A stretch of DNA of 31,709 nucleotides from JAGVGK01 sp038064935. Lineage in GTDB: Bacteria; Patescibacteriota; Minisyncoccia; Phycocordibacterales; JACOZG01. The stretch is from assembly GCA_038064935.1 (NCBI GenBank), contig JBBTRZ010000021.1, positions 1-31,709 on the forward strand, read 5' to 3'. Position 1 is the first letter of the stretch. Each line of letters begins with the position of its first letter. This document shows positions 6,457-14,500 of the stretch, one piece after another. Under the pieces are notes generated by a model, which saw only the letters and a program-made list of their open reading frames with translations, made no database searches and had not been told where the DNA came from. A program made the translations under genes and the position numbers.

Positions 6457-6987
6457 TTAGGTTTGGCTAAACATGAGTCCGTAATGATGATCGCCCGCCG
6501 GGAAATCTTTGACTAGAGTGAAACCGGCCTCGGTGAAAATTTGCTTGGTGACGACGGGCGGCAATACTTGATCCGGTTTTGGTCCCAAACCGCCGAAGGA
6601 ATCTGTCCAATCAACAACCACTACTCGCCCGCCCGACTTGAGAATCCGCCCGGCCTCGTGGACGAGAGTGTACTTGGCCGAAGTTTGGAATAGAAGATTG
6701 GCGATGACGATGAAATCAACGGACGCATCCGCGAGCGTCGAGCCGCCCGCTTCTTCAAGATTACCGCGGATCACCTCAATATTACGGAGATGGAGCGAGC
6801 CCGCCTCGCGCGCGAGGCGGGCGAGGAGTTCTGGTTGAATATCAATGGCGTAGACCCGCCCGGTCGGCAGAACGGCGCGAGCGCAAGCGAGCGCATAAGC
6901 GCCGCTCCCCGCGCCGAAGTCAGCCACGGTGAGGCCCGGCGTGAGACGAAATTGCGAGACAATCTCCTGTGGTTTCGAGAAGGACAT
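6457..6987 (-). CDS. Class I SAM-dependent methyltransferase
   Basis: This 176-residue protein has a typical UbiE-like Rossmann methyltransferase core: motif I VADFGAGSGAYAL (residues 21-33), acidic motif II YAIDIQPE (46-53), a GNLEEAG segment and DFIVIANLLFQ (91-101), then RILKSGGRVVVVDW. The frame is open back to 7188, but those codons overlap the glyS coding end; the ATG at 6987 (MSFSKPQEIV) gives the standard family N-terminus and lies 16 bases after the glyS stop. The substrate is unknown. A 24-base perfect palindrome (6799-6822) sits within codons 56-63, between motifs II and III. Confidence 0.88.
   Translation of the reverse strand: MSFSKPQEIVSQFRLTPGLTVADFGAGSGAYALACARAVLPTGRVYAIDIQPELLARLAREAGSLHLRNIEVIRGNLEEAGGSTLADASVDFIVIANLLFQTSAKYTLVHEAGRILKSGGRVVVVDWTDSFGGLGPKPDQVLPPVVTKQIFTEAGFTLVKDFPAGDHHYGLMFSQT
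6799..6822. repeat. 24-bp perfect palindrome inside the methyltransferase gene
   Basis: The sequence is GCCCGCCTCGCG followed by its exact reverse complement. Its arm GCCCGCCTCG is identical to the outer arm of the palindrome in the tRNA remnant (124-133/157-166). In frame it encodes ARLAREAG. Confidence 0.7.
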
Positions 6988-7003
6988 GGACCTATTAAAT
7001 ATA

Positions 7004-8263
7004 TCACAAACTGGTTTTAATCTTGTCCACCAATTCAGTCGCCGCGACCCGCTCTTGCTCACCCGTGTCACGATCGCGGAGGGTGGCGGTGTCGTCATCG
7101 AGAGTTTGGAAATCAATGGTGATGCAATAGGGCGTCCCGATCTCATCTTGGCGGCGGTAACGCTTGCCGATATTGCCGTTGTCGTCAAAGGTAGCTACTA
7201 GCTTATAGGGACTAGCTTTTAGAGAATCGAAGATCGTGCGGGCCTTGGTAACAAGAGCGGGTTTGTTTTTGAGCAAAGGAAAAACCGCGACGGTGATTGG
7301 CGCTAGGCGCGGGTGTAGTTTTAATAGTATTCTCTTCTCTCCGCCTCCGCCAGCTGGCGGATCATCTTCCGTATAAGCATTAGCGAGCACCGCGAGCACG
7401 GTGCGATCGAGACCAAAAGTTGGCTCGATGACATGAGGAATGAATCTCTCTTTCGCCTCTTCGTCATAGTATGACAGATCAACCGTACTCGACTCACTGT
7501 GATTCTTGAGATCAAAGTCCGTCCGGTAAGCGAGCCCCGCCAACTCCTTCCGGCCAAACGGGAAATCGAATTCGAAATCAATTGTCCGTCTGGAGTAGTG
7601 CGCCCGATCATTCTCCGGCACTTCCAGTTCATGAATTTTATCCGATACTAAACCAAGCTCGGCAAACCACTCAAGCATCTGCCCGCGCCAATAAGCAAAT
7701 TGAATCTCCCAATCTTTTAGCCAGACAAAATATTCGATCTCCATCTGCTCGAACTCACGCGCGCGGAAAAGGAAATCCCGTGGCGCAATTTCATTTCGGA
7801 AGGCCTTGCCGATTTGCGCGAGACCGAAAGGCAATTTGGGGTGGAAAGAATCCACGACATTTTTGAAATTAACAAACATCCCCTGCGCCGTCTCCGGCCG
7901 AAGGTAGGACACTTGGGCTTCGTCAGTCGCGCCGATTTGGGTTTGAAACATGGTGTTAAAGGTTCGACCTTGGGGTTTTGGGTCTTTAAGGTCGAACCTT
8001 GGGGGTAATGGATCAGAGAAACCAGCCACATGACCACTCGCCTGCCACACTTGTCTGTTCATCAGAATCGCGGAATCGAGACCGTACATATCTTCTCGAC
8101 TTTCCACGAAACGATGCCACCACAAACTTTTGATATTATTTTTCAACGCCACCCCGAGTGGGCCATAATCCCAAGTGCCAGCGAGTCCACCGTAAATCTC
8201 CGACCCCGGATAAACAAATCCCCTCCGTTTCGCCAGTGCCACTATGGTGTCGAGATTGGTCAT
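7004..8263 (-). CDS. glyS: Glycyl-tRNA synthetase, alpha-2 type (class II)
   Basis: It charges tRNA-Gly with glycine. This 419-residue enzyme is the single-chain dimeric type. The N-terminus VALAKRRGFVYPGSEIYGGLAG, motif 2 FRNEIAPRDFLFRAREFEQMEIE (from residue 155), motif 3 EPTFGLDRTVLAVL, and the C-terminal anticodon-binding segment GKRYRRQDEIGTPYCIT all fit. The ATG at 8263 is chosen; a TTG seven codons upstream is possible. The segment between SGHVAGFSDPL and FNTMFQTQ is only about 18 residues, whereas many relatives hold a longer, often cysteine-bearing region there. That short segment is encoded by a 13-bp inverted repeat (7959-8000). A second repeat-derived stretch (7192-7222) encodes SLKASPYKLVAT. 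Confidence 0.95.
   Translation of the reverse strand: MTNLDTIVALAKRRGFVYPGSEIYGGLAGTWDYGPLGVALKNNIKSLWWHRFVESREDMYGLDSAILMNRQVWQASGHVAGFSDPLPPRFDLKDPKPQGRTFNTMFQTQIGATDEAQVSYLRPETAQGMFVNFKNVVDSFHPKLPFGLAQIGKAFRNEIAPRDFLFRAREFEQMEIEYFVWLKDWEIQFAYWRGQMLEWFAELGLVSDKIHELEVPENDRAHYSRRTIDFEFDFPFGRKELAGLAYRTDFDLKNHSESSTVDLSYYDEEAKERFIPHVIEPTFGLDRTVLAVLANAYTEDDPPAGGGGEKRILLKLHPRLAPITVAVFPLLKNKPALVTKARTIFDSLKASPYKLVATFDDNGNIGKRYRRQDEIGTPYCITIDFQTLDDDTATLRDRDTGEQERVAATELVDKIKTSL
7192..7222. repeat. TAGCTTNTAG short repeats in glyS
   Basis: CTAGCTTATAG (7198-7208) and CTAGCTTTTAG (7212-7222) are adjacent near-copies with a further TAGCTA before them. The same unit recurs inside glyA (21360-21384) and upstream of rplK (25287-25310). 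Confidence 0.55.
7959..8000. repeat. Palindromic element (AAGGTNNNACCTT pair) in glyS
   Basis: AAGGTTCGACCTT (7959-7971) and AAGGTCGAACCTT (7988-8000) are exact reverse complements separated by 16 bases. Each arm is itself near-palindromic. The element is 42 bases (14 codons) and encodes most of the segment RFDLKDPKPQGRTF. An equivalent pair lies in argS (17543-17579), and a single unit near 31658. Confidence 0.7.
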
Positions 8264-8326
8264 ATAAATTCGTTTTGATTCCAAAAAACATTACGGCTAC
8301 ATGATAATTTATTTTTTTATATTGTT

Positions 8327-8335
8327 AGATTAGCA
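8327..8335 (-). promoter_or_regulatory. Possible extended -10 for glyS
   Basis: On the minus strand TGCTAATCT fits the TGCTANNNT form seen before several other genes here. It is 63 bases upstream of the glyS ATG, and no good -35 is evident. Confidence 0.35.
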
Positions 8336-8376
8336 CATTCCGAGGAAAGATCCTGTAAATTGTCCACAAAAGGAGG

Positions 8377-8404
8377 TTGACATGAGCAAGATGTTTGCTA
8401 TTAT
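8377..8404 (+). promoter_or_regulatory. Strong plus-strand promoter without a downstream gene
   Basis: A perfect -35 TTGACA (8377-8382) and TATTAT (8399-8404) are 16 bases apart, the same spacing as the other strong promoters here. The region also carries a strong SD (AAAGGAGG at 8369-8376) before an eight-codon ORF, MSKMFAIM (8382-8408), which is an alternative explanation of the same bases. Confidence 0.55.
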
Positions 8405-8410
8405 GTGAAG

Positions 8411-8466
8411 TATCACCATGAGAAAGACCCTGTTGCGGTTTCGTCCGCAATGGGGGCTTTTTCTTT
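8411..8466 (+). ncRNA. Candidate small RNA of about 55 nt
   Basis: The transcript predicted from the promoter at 8377-8404 starts near 8411 and ends at the U-tract after the hairpin at 8426-8457. It runs between the divergent upstream region of glyS and the 3' end of the NYN gene, ending antisense to the NYN stop codon. A leaderless ORF starting at 8418 would run through the terminator for 32 codons, which seems less likely. No known RNA family is recognised. Confidence 0.4.
8426..8466 (+). terminator. Intrinsic terminator
   Basis: GACCCTGTTGCGG (8426-8438) pairs with CCGCAATGGGGGC (8445-8457), with two wobble pairs, around the loop TTTCGT, followed by TTTTTCTTT. On the minus strand the stem is followed by the weaker TCTTTCTC and may also end the NYN transcript. 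Confidence 0.65.
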
Positions 8467-8962
8467 ATGTTTTGCCAGCACTATATTCCAACTTCTTTCG
8501 TTGGGTGTCTAAATAAACGAGTGGAACATTAAGTTTTCTTAGCAGATAAGAGCATTGGTTATTGGGTGAAATAACGGAATCCAATGCTACTTTATTTTTC
8601 AAAAATTTCACTAATCCAGCGTAATCTCCGTCACTGGAAACAATTATCGCTCGGTCAAATTTTTTCTCGTAATAATCCACCACCGTTTTCAAAACTAACT
8701 CGGCATCGCAATTTCCTTTAACTTTTCCCGAACCATCGTAGGTCACTTCTTTATACACGAGAATGTAGCCCATCTCTTGCAAACTAGCATACAAATCTTT
8801 ATGAGCTGGAATCAAACCGACAAAGATGTAAGCGTTGATGGCATTAAATTTATCTTCGAGCCAAACTCGGAAGCGTTGATAGTCTAGTTGCCATCCTAAT
8901 TCAATTACCCCTTTGTGTAAATTTGCGCCGTCGATGAAAGCGTGGCAAATATTGGGTTCCAT
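8465..8962 (-). CDS. NYN-domain (LabA/DUF88-like) putative ribonuclease
   Basis: This 165-residue protein has the NYN (PIN-like) fold signature: N-terminal HAFIDGANLHKG (residues 6-17) with the first catalytic aspartate, a central KGNCDAELVLKTVVDYY acidic motif, and DRAIIVSSDGDYAGLVKFLKNK, the conserved SSDGDF-type motif. Together these give the acidic cluster expected for metal-dependent RNA cleavage. The frame is open to 9031, but the ATG at 8962 places the conserved core at the usual position and lies 7 bases after the upstream stop. The family acts on RNA; the target is unknown. The opposing small-RNA candidate ends at this gene's stop codon. Confidence 0.85.
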   Translation of the reverse strand: MEPNICHAFIDGANLHKGVIELGWQLDYQRFRVWLEDKFNAINAYIFVGLIPAHKDLYASLQEMGYILVYKEVTYDGSGKVKGNCDAELVLKTVVDYYEKKFDRAIIVSSDGDYAGLVKFLKNKVALDSVISPNNQCSYLLRKLNVPLVYLDTQRKKLEYSAGKT

Positions 8963-8969
8963 TTTGTTA

Positions 8970-10907
8970 TCACCGCTCGACCGTCCCGTCGTTTGAACGG
9001 TAACGGGAGTCGCCGGTGATCTTGGTATCAATTGAGCGTTTGGCGTTAGTCAGCACTTGATGGGTGAAGGAATCCGTGCCGGTTAAGGTGGGATTGGTGA
9101 CGAGAACCGGCGTCTCGCCGACCTGACTCACACTCGGCAAGAAACCTATTTGAAAAGACACTTCCCGAGCGGCCGAGTTTAGTCCCCGCCCGGCGTCAAC
9201 TGTCCCCAACTGCCAACTCACCTCCCCGCGACTGCTGTCGAACGACACCTTCTCACTCTCCGGACTCACCACCCCGAGCCAACGCACATAAGCCGGCAGG
9301 GTCGCTCGCGCCGTCGCATTCACCACCTCGTTCGACGAATTGATCACCGACCACGAGACGGTATAGGTCGTCTCCTCGCCAACCTTGGGCGGCAAAGGCC
9401 CCCGATTGGTGAACGGCCCCTCATGGTAGCCGGCGGTGGCGGCGAGTTGGAAGACGGAATTAATCTTCACCTGCTTCTTGACACTCGTCTCTACCACCCC
9501 ACTGCCCGAATCGGCGGTGATGCGACGGCCGCGGAAACTGACGGTGAAGTCAATCGTCGGCCGGGTAATCACCGAGCGGTCATTGCGAATGAGCGGGAGC
9601 GAAGCGAAATTGAAACTGACTTGACCGCGTTCGCCGGGGGCCAAACGCTCGAGAGCGGGCAGCGGGCCGCGGCGCCAGACAATCTGATTGTCCGCCGATT
9701 GATAGAAACCATCGCTCGTCGCTACCGTCCGCTCGTCAAGGACCTCGCCCCCCAGCGTCACCGTGAGTTCGCCGTTCGTGACTTCCGTTGTCAAATTATT
9801 AATCCAAGTAATATCCACCCGGACCGGTTCACCGCTCCCCGTGACATATTCTTGAGACAGAGATTCGCCACCGACCGCAACCTCAAGCGCCACGAACGGC
9901 CGCTTGATCGTTATGATTTTGAAAATCTCGCCGTAATTAACCGCGATCTCCCCTTCCGTCCGAGTACTTTCGAGTCCCGACACGAAGCGAAAAGATTTTT
10001 GGTCATCATCTTGGCCTTCGAGCTTGCCGGCAATCTTAATATGGGGACGACCGCCCGGCGGGAGGTCACCCAACCGCCAGACATTGGTTCCGATTGCGGG
10101 TGGCGGCGTCGCCGAAGTGAACGAAAAGCCGGGCGGATAAGCGACCGTGATAAGAAGGTCGCGGAGCGGTGTCTCGCCGACCGCCACCACCTCTAAATCA
10201 AGCGCCACATCTTGCCCCGAATTCACCTCGGTGGGTAGCATCAAATTAAGAGCGAGCGGCGCCGAACTGATTTGATAACGAAAGACACCAACTTTGTCGA
10301 AGATGGCATTCGAGTCGGCAATCCGATACTCGACCGAAACCTTTATCTCCTGCTCGACATCCTTCTCGCCAAACACAATCGCCTTGATCGTTTGATTGGC
10401 TGAAGCTCCGGGTTGAATGGTGCCGAGGGCGAGTCGCGTCCGCGAAAGTTCTCGAGTCACATCGAGCGGCGAGCGCGTCCCCGACGCAAATTCGATAATC
10501 AGATCGGCCGAATGAAGCGGCGTCGTATTCTTATTCACCACCAGCACTTGGAAATCCAGAGTTTCGCCAGCGCCGACTGCAGCCCCACCCTCGATCAAGA
10601 GTTCGACATTGGCCGGGGAAATAATATTACCGTTATAATATAAAGTGTAACCGGCAAAGCCCACCGCCGCCAAGAAAAAGATCAGCGCCAGAATGAGAAA
10701 AATGGTGAGAAGCGACCGATGCGGCGGGCGGTTGAGATCGTCACTCCAACCCGCGTCCCCCTGCCAACCACTGGGAGCTTCATCCGCCTCGGCTCGCGAT
10801 GTCAGTGCCGATCGGCGGAGCACACCTTGCCCACCGTCGCGAGTATACAGACGATGCTTCAACGCCTCGATTCTCTCTGATCCTTTGTCACTGCGGGGAG
10901 CTGGCAT
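8970..10907 (-). CDS. Large membrane-anchored surface protein with Ig-like/DUF11-like repeats
   Basis: This 645-residue protein has a charged cytoplasmic N-terminus of about 64 residues, a single membrane helix (65-90), and a long extracytoplasmic part. That part has several beta-sandwich-like repeats with phrases such as GAGETLDFQVLVVNKNTTPL, LRDLLITVAYPPGFSFTSATPPP and GEETTYTVSWSVINSSNEVVNATARATLP. These resemble CARDB/DUF11-type Ig-like domains of cell-surface proteins. No catalytic motif is visible. It probably projects from the envelope as an adhesive or structural stalk (inferred). A perfect -10 lies 9 bases before the ATG, so the mRNA is probably leaderless. The NYN gene follows after 7 bases. 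Confidence 0.8.
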   Translation of the reverse strand: MPAPRSDKGSERIEALKHRLYTRDGGQGVLRRSALTSRAEADEAPSGWQGDAGWSDDLNRPPHRSLLTIFLILALIFFLAAVGFAGYTLYYNGNIISPANVELLIEGGAAVGAGETLDFQVLVVNKNTTPLHSADLIIEFASGTRSPLDVTRELSRTRLALGTIQPGASANQTIKAIVFGEKDVEQEIKVSVEYRIADSNAIFDKVGVFRYQISSAPLALNLMLPTEVNSGQDVALDLEVVAVGETPLRDLLITVAYPPGFSFTSATPPPAIGTNVWRLGDLPPGGRPHIKIAGKLEGQDDDQKSFRFVSGLESTRTEGEIAVNYGEIFKIITIKRPFVALEVAVGGESLSQEYVTGSGEPVRVDITWINNLTTEVTNGELTVTLGGEVLDERTVATSDGFYQSADNQIVWRRGPLPALERLAPGERGQVSFNFASLPLIRNDRSVITRPTIDFTVSFRGRRITADSGSGVVETSVKKQVKINSVFQLAATAGYHEGPFTNRGPLPPKVGEETTYTVSWSVINSSNEVVNATARATLPAYVRWLGVVSPESEKVSFDSSRGEVSWQLGTVDAGRGLNSAAREVSFQIGFLPSVSQVGETPVLVTNPTLTGTDSFTHQVLTNAKRSIDTKITGDSRYRSNDGTVER

Positions 10908-10916
10908 AATTTCGGT

Positions 10917-10925
10917 ATTATAACA
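10917..10925 (-). promoter_or_regulatory. Extended -10 of the surface protein gene (leaderless)
   Basis: On the minus strand TGTTATAAT is a perfect extended -10. Its last base is 9 bases before the ATG at 10907, so transcription should start about 3 bases before the start codon, leaving no room for an SD. Confidence 0.6.
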
Positions 10926-10926
10926 C

Positions 10927-11529
10927 TTAAAGCTGGCTGTGGTAGAGCGCTTCGTTGATGGAGGCGATGATTTCTGGTTGGCACGCGGCGGTAAGAGTAA
11001 GTAAATTGTAATCCCAAACTGGGTGAGAGATCACGGCCAATAAGGCGGGGGTGCGGCGGCCGTAACCGAGATGAGCGAGGAGACGCCAGACGGCGGCAAG
11101 TTCATACTGATGGTACTCCGCGCTTGAAAGTTCAAATTGATTCAGAAAAGAAATCGCCGCGCGAATCTCCGAATAGAGTTGAGGTTCGGCTGAAGTTTCG
11201 GGTGTCGCGAGGAAGCGACGAAGAATTAGAGCGAGGCGAGCGACGAGAATCCGACGCTCGCGGTCAGCGAGCAATGAGCCAACATTGAAGTCAGCGAGCG
11301 GTTCGACCCCAACTAGACGCCAGAACTCCCGCCCACGGACTAAGGTTAAGCGAATGAAAGCGAGATTCGATAATTGATAACGAAGCTTCGACCGCAATTC
11401 CCGCACGCCTTGAGCGAAGACGGGTACTCTTCCAAAATCTCGGGTGATAACATCAAGCAGACGGCTACCGTCTCGCACCCCGCGACTGCCAACAATAAAC
11501 CCTTCCGTCTGATAGAGTTGGTGTGGCAT
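10927..11529 (-). CDS. recO: DNA repair protein RecO
   Basis: RecO helps load RecA onto SSB-coated single strands in the RecFOR gap-repair pathway. The N-terminal OB-fold is recognisable from YQTEGFIVGSRGVRDGSRLLDVITRDFGRVPVFAQGVR (residues 6-43), followed by SKLRYQLSNLAFIRLTLVRGREFWRLVGVE. At 200 residues it is shorter than typical RecO (about 240), and no cysteine zinc cluster is seen in the C-terminal half. It lies immediately after ileS (5-base gap), in the same transcription direction. Confidence 0.85.
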   Translation of the reverse strand: MPHQLYQTEGFIVGSRGVRDGSRLLDVITRDFGRVPVFAQGVRELRSKLRYQLSNLAFIRLTLVRGREFWRLVGVEPLADFNVGSLLADRERRILVARLALILRRFLATPETSAEPQLYSEIRAAISFLNQFELSSAEYHQYELAAVWRLLAHLGYGRRTPALLAVISHPVWDYNLLTLTAACQPEIIASINEALYHSQL

Positions 11530-11534
11530 TCTAA

Positions 11535-14500
11535 TTAAATCGGCTCGAGGCGGATTTCCAACTTGTCACTCGGCTGGAAATTAATTTCTTTTGCCCCCAC
11601 CGCGCGACTAATCTCCCCCCGCGCCGATTCCAATACCACCATCTCGTCGGCTGGCAAAGTAACCAAGAGATTAATCTGATCAGGCGGCGAAAGTCCTGCT
11701 TTTTTTCTCTCATCCTGCACTTGCCGAACGAAATCACGAACTACTCCCTCATTCGCCAGCTCCTCCGTGAGAGTCAAGTCAAGCTCCACCTCATTGGTCA
11801 AGTTTTTATCCCAAATTATTTTTTTCACATTCACTTCTTCTTTAATCAATTCGACTAATTCGGAAGACAAAGCGGCCTCGCCTCTAATTTTCAAAGTCGC
11901 AAGCGGCTGACGCACTTTGACCCCGGCTTTGGCTCGGGCTTCTAAGGCGAGGGAGACAACGCGTCGGACTTCTTGCATGTTTTCCAAAACTTTTGCATTT
12001 TGCACTGTTTGTTTTTCGCTTTTAGTTTTAAGCTTTTCGTTTGCCGCAGGCCACGCCGTCAGATGCACACTCGTCGGGTCATCATCCGCGCGCAATTTCT
12101 GGTAAATCTCTTCGGCGAGATACGGCATGAAGGGAGCGAGGAGTTGCGTGAGGGTAAAAAGTGCGTGGCGTAAAGTCGCGAGTGTCGTCTGGTCGCCTAA
12201 TTTAATCCGTTCGCGCGACCGGCGCAAGTACCACTGCGAGAGATCGGTGATGAAATCGCGAAGCAGTCGCCCCGTTTCCATCACTTGATAATTCTCCAAG
12301 TAATCCGTAACTTCTCTGATTAATTTTGCCAAATAAATTTCCAACCACTCATCAAGCGCATGTGGCGATACCGATTTCGTTGCCTCCACTCCCCCTTGGC
12401 CGCGATATAGTTCGTAGAAAGCAAGAACATTCAAGAGGGGGTTAGTCACCTTACGCGTCACTTCAACGATAGCGACTTCATCGAAATTCTTCGACTCGCC
12501 GGGCGGATTGACGGTGTACATAAAGAAACGGAGCGTGTCCACGCCGTATTTGTCCATCATGAGCCACGGGTCCACCACATTGCCGACCGACTTCGACATC
12601 TTCTTACCCGTTTGATCGAGAATGTGACCAAGACAAATCACATTTCTATACGGCGAACCCCGCTTCAAGATGATCCCAATCGCGAGTAAAGTGTAGAACC
12701 ACCCGCGCGTCTGATCAATCGCTTCGGCGATAAAATCGGCCGGATACAAAATTCCTTTGGGCTTGCTGTCAACGAGCTCGAACGGGTAATGATCTTGCGC
12801 GAAAGGCATCGCCCCCGAATCAAACCAGACATCAAGTACCTCCGGCGCGCGTTTCAAAACTTCGCCCTTCGCCCCCAGCAATTCCACCTCATCAACATAC
12901 GGCCGGTGGAGATCGAGTTCGTAATCGGCGTTGTGGGGTAAGGGGATGAAATCGAAAGCGCGAACCTCGGCTGTAGCCGCAGACAAATCACGAGAAATTT
13001 GTTCTGATTGTTTACTATCAGCCCCAATCACAATCTGCGTTAGAGCTTCAAAACCAATCGTGTGAGTGATAAAAATAATTTTTTCGTTTTGATATTTTTT
13101 TTCACATTCATATAACAATTCACCAAATCTTTTCTTAGCGGTGAGCAAACTTTCTCCCGACTCCGGGGTATCGGTGAAATAATTTGGGGTGTGTTCAAGC
13201 CAGTTATTAAACTCTTTCATTTGGTGATGGGCAAATTTACCAAAATTTAGTTCACTCAAACGCGGATCAGTTTCTATGTTTAAATGCAAAATTTTTGAGA
13301 CAATTTCAGCGGTTTCTTGGCAACGCAAAATTGGAGAAGAAATAATCTTAGTAATACCCGAGTTTTTAAGTCTCCCCGCCGTCAAACGCACTTCCTCACG
13401 ACCCTTAACGGTCAGGTGATATTGATCAGTCAAAGAACTCGAGTAAACACCCGCGGTTTGATGTTCCCCCTCGCCGTGACGCATCACGAAGTATTTATTA
13501 CCGGATTTTTTTGTATGTTTTTTTAGGTCTTCCAGCGAGCCAATGATCACCCGTTCATTGCCATCCGCCGACTGCCACACGGGTAGCGGCGTCCCCCAAT
13601 ATCGTTCGCGTGAGATCGCCCAATCCTTCACTTCCCGGAGCCATTCGCCGAAACGCCCATCTTTAATATGCGCCGGCACCCAGTTAATTTTATTATTCTC
13701 GGCGAGCAAGGCCTCGCGCAGAGCCGACATCTTGATGTACCAAGAATCTCGGGCGTAATAGATAAGCGGCGTCTGGCACCGCCAACAGAAGGGATAGGTG
13801 TGAGTAACTTTTTCCTGTTTCCAAAGCAGTCCGCGTTTTTTCAGATCAATAATTATGTCAGCATCGGCATCTTTCACGAATTTGCCGGCGAGCTCCCCCG
13901 TCTCTTCAATAAATTTGCCTTCGACATTGACCAAATGAAATTTTGGTAAACCAACTTTAGTCCCCAATTCGAAATCGTCGGCGCCATACATCACCGCCGT
14001 ATGGACAATCCCCGTGCCATCGGTTGTCGTCACAAAATCGGCCGCGTAAACCCGATGTGATTTGTCATTTTGCAGTTGAGAAAAATCAAATAAGGGCTCG
14101 TATTTTAAGCCGACGAGTTGCGTAGCCGGAACTGGCCGAGCCAATGGTCTGGCCGAGCCGGAGGCGAGGAGATCCGAGGACCTTGGCGAGGCCAGTTCCG
14201 GCGAAGCGGAATCCGAAGGAGCGAAAAATTGAGATTCTTGCGAAGCAAATTGCCGCGACGCGATCAAATATTCATCTCCGACTTGCTGCACAACATACTC
14301 AATCTTCTCACCGATCGCGAGCGCGACATTGCCGGGCAAAGTCCACGGTGTCGTCGTCCAAGCCAAAAAATAAGTTCCCTCCGGCACCGACCAATCGCCG
14401 ATCTTCTGCCCGCGGCTAACCTTAAATTTCACATATACCGCCGGGTCTTTCACTTCCTTATAACCCTGTGCCAACTCGTGACTCGAGAGCGCCGTGCCGC

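Noticed and set aside
6988..7188. N-terminal extension of the methyltransferase
   Set aside because: It overlaps the coding end of glyS in another frame and its residues lack similarity to the family; the ATG at 6987 is better.
7192..7222. CRISPR-like array from tandem TAGCTTNTAG units
   Set aside because: The units are too short and lack spacers, and there are no cas genes in the window.
9423..10196. 257-codon plus-strand open frame
   Set aside because: It is antisense to the surface protein gene, has no recognisable domain, and its composition reflects the GC-rich opposite strand.
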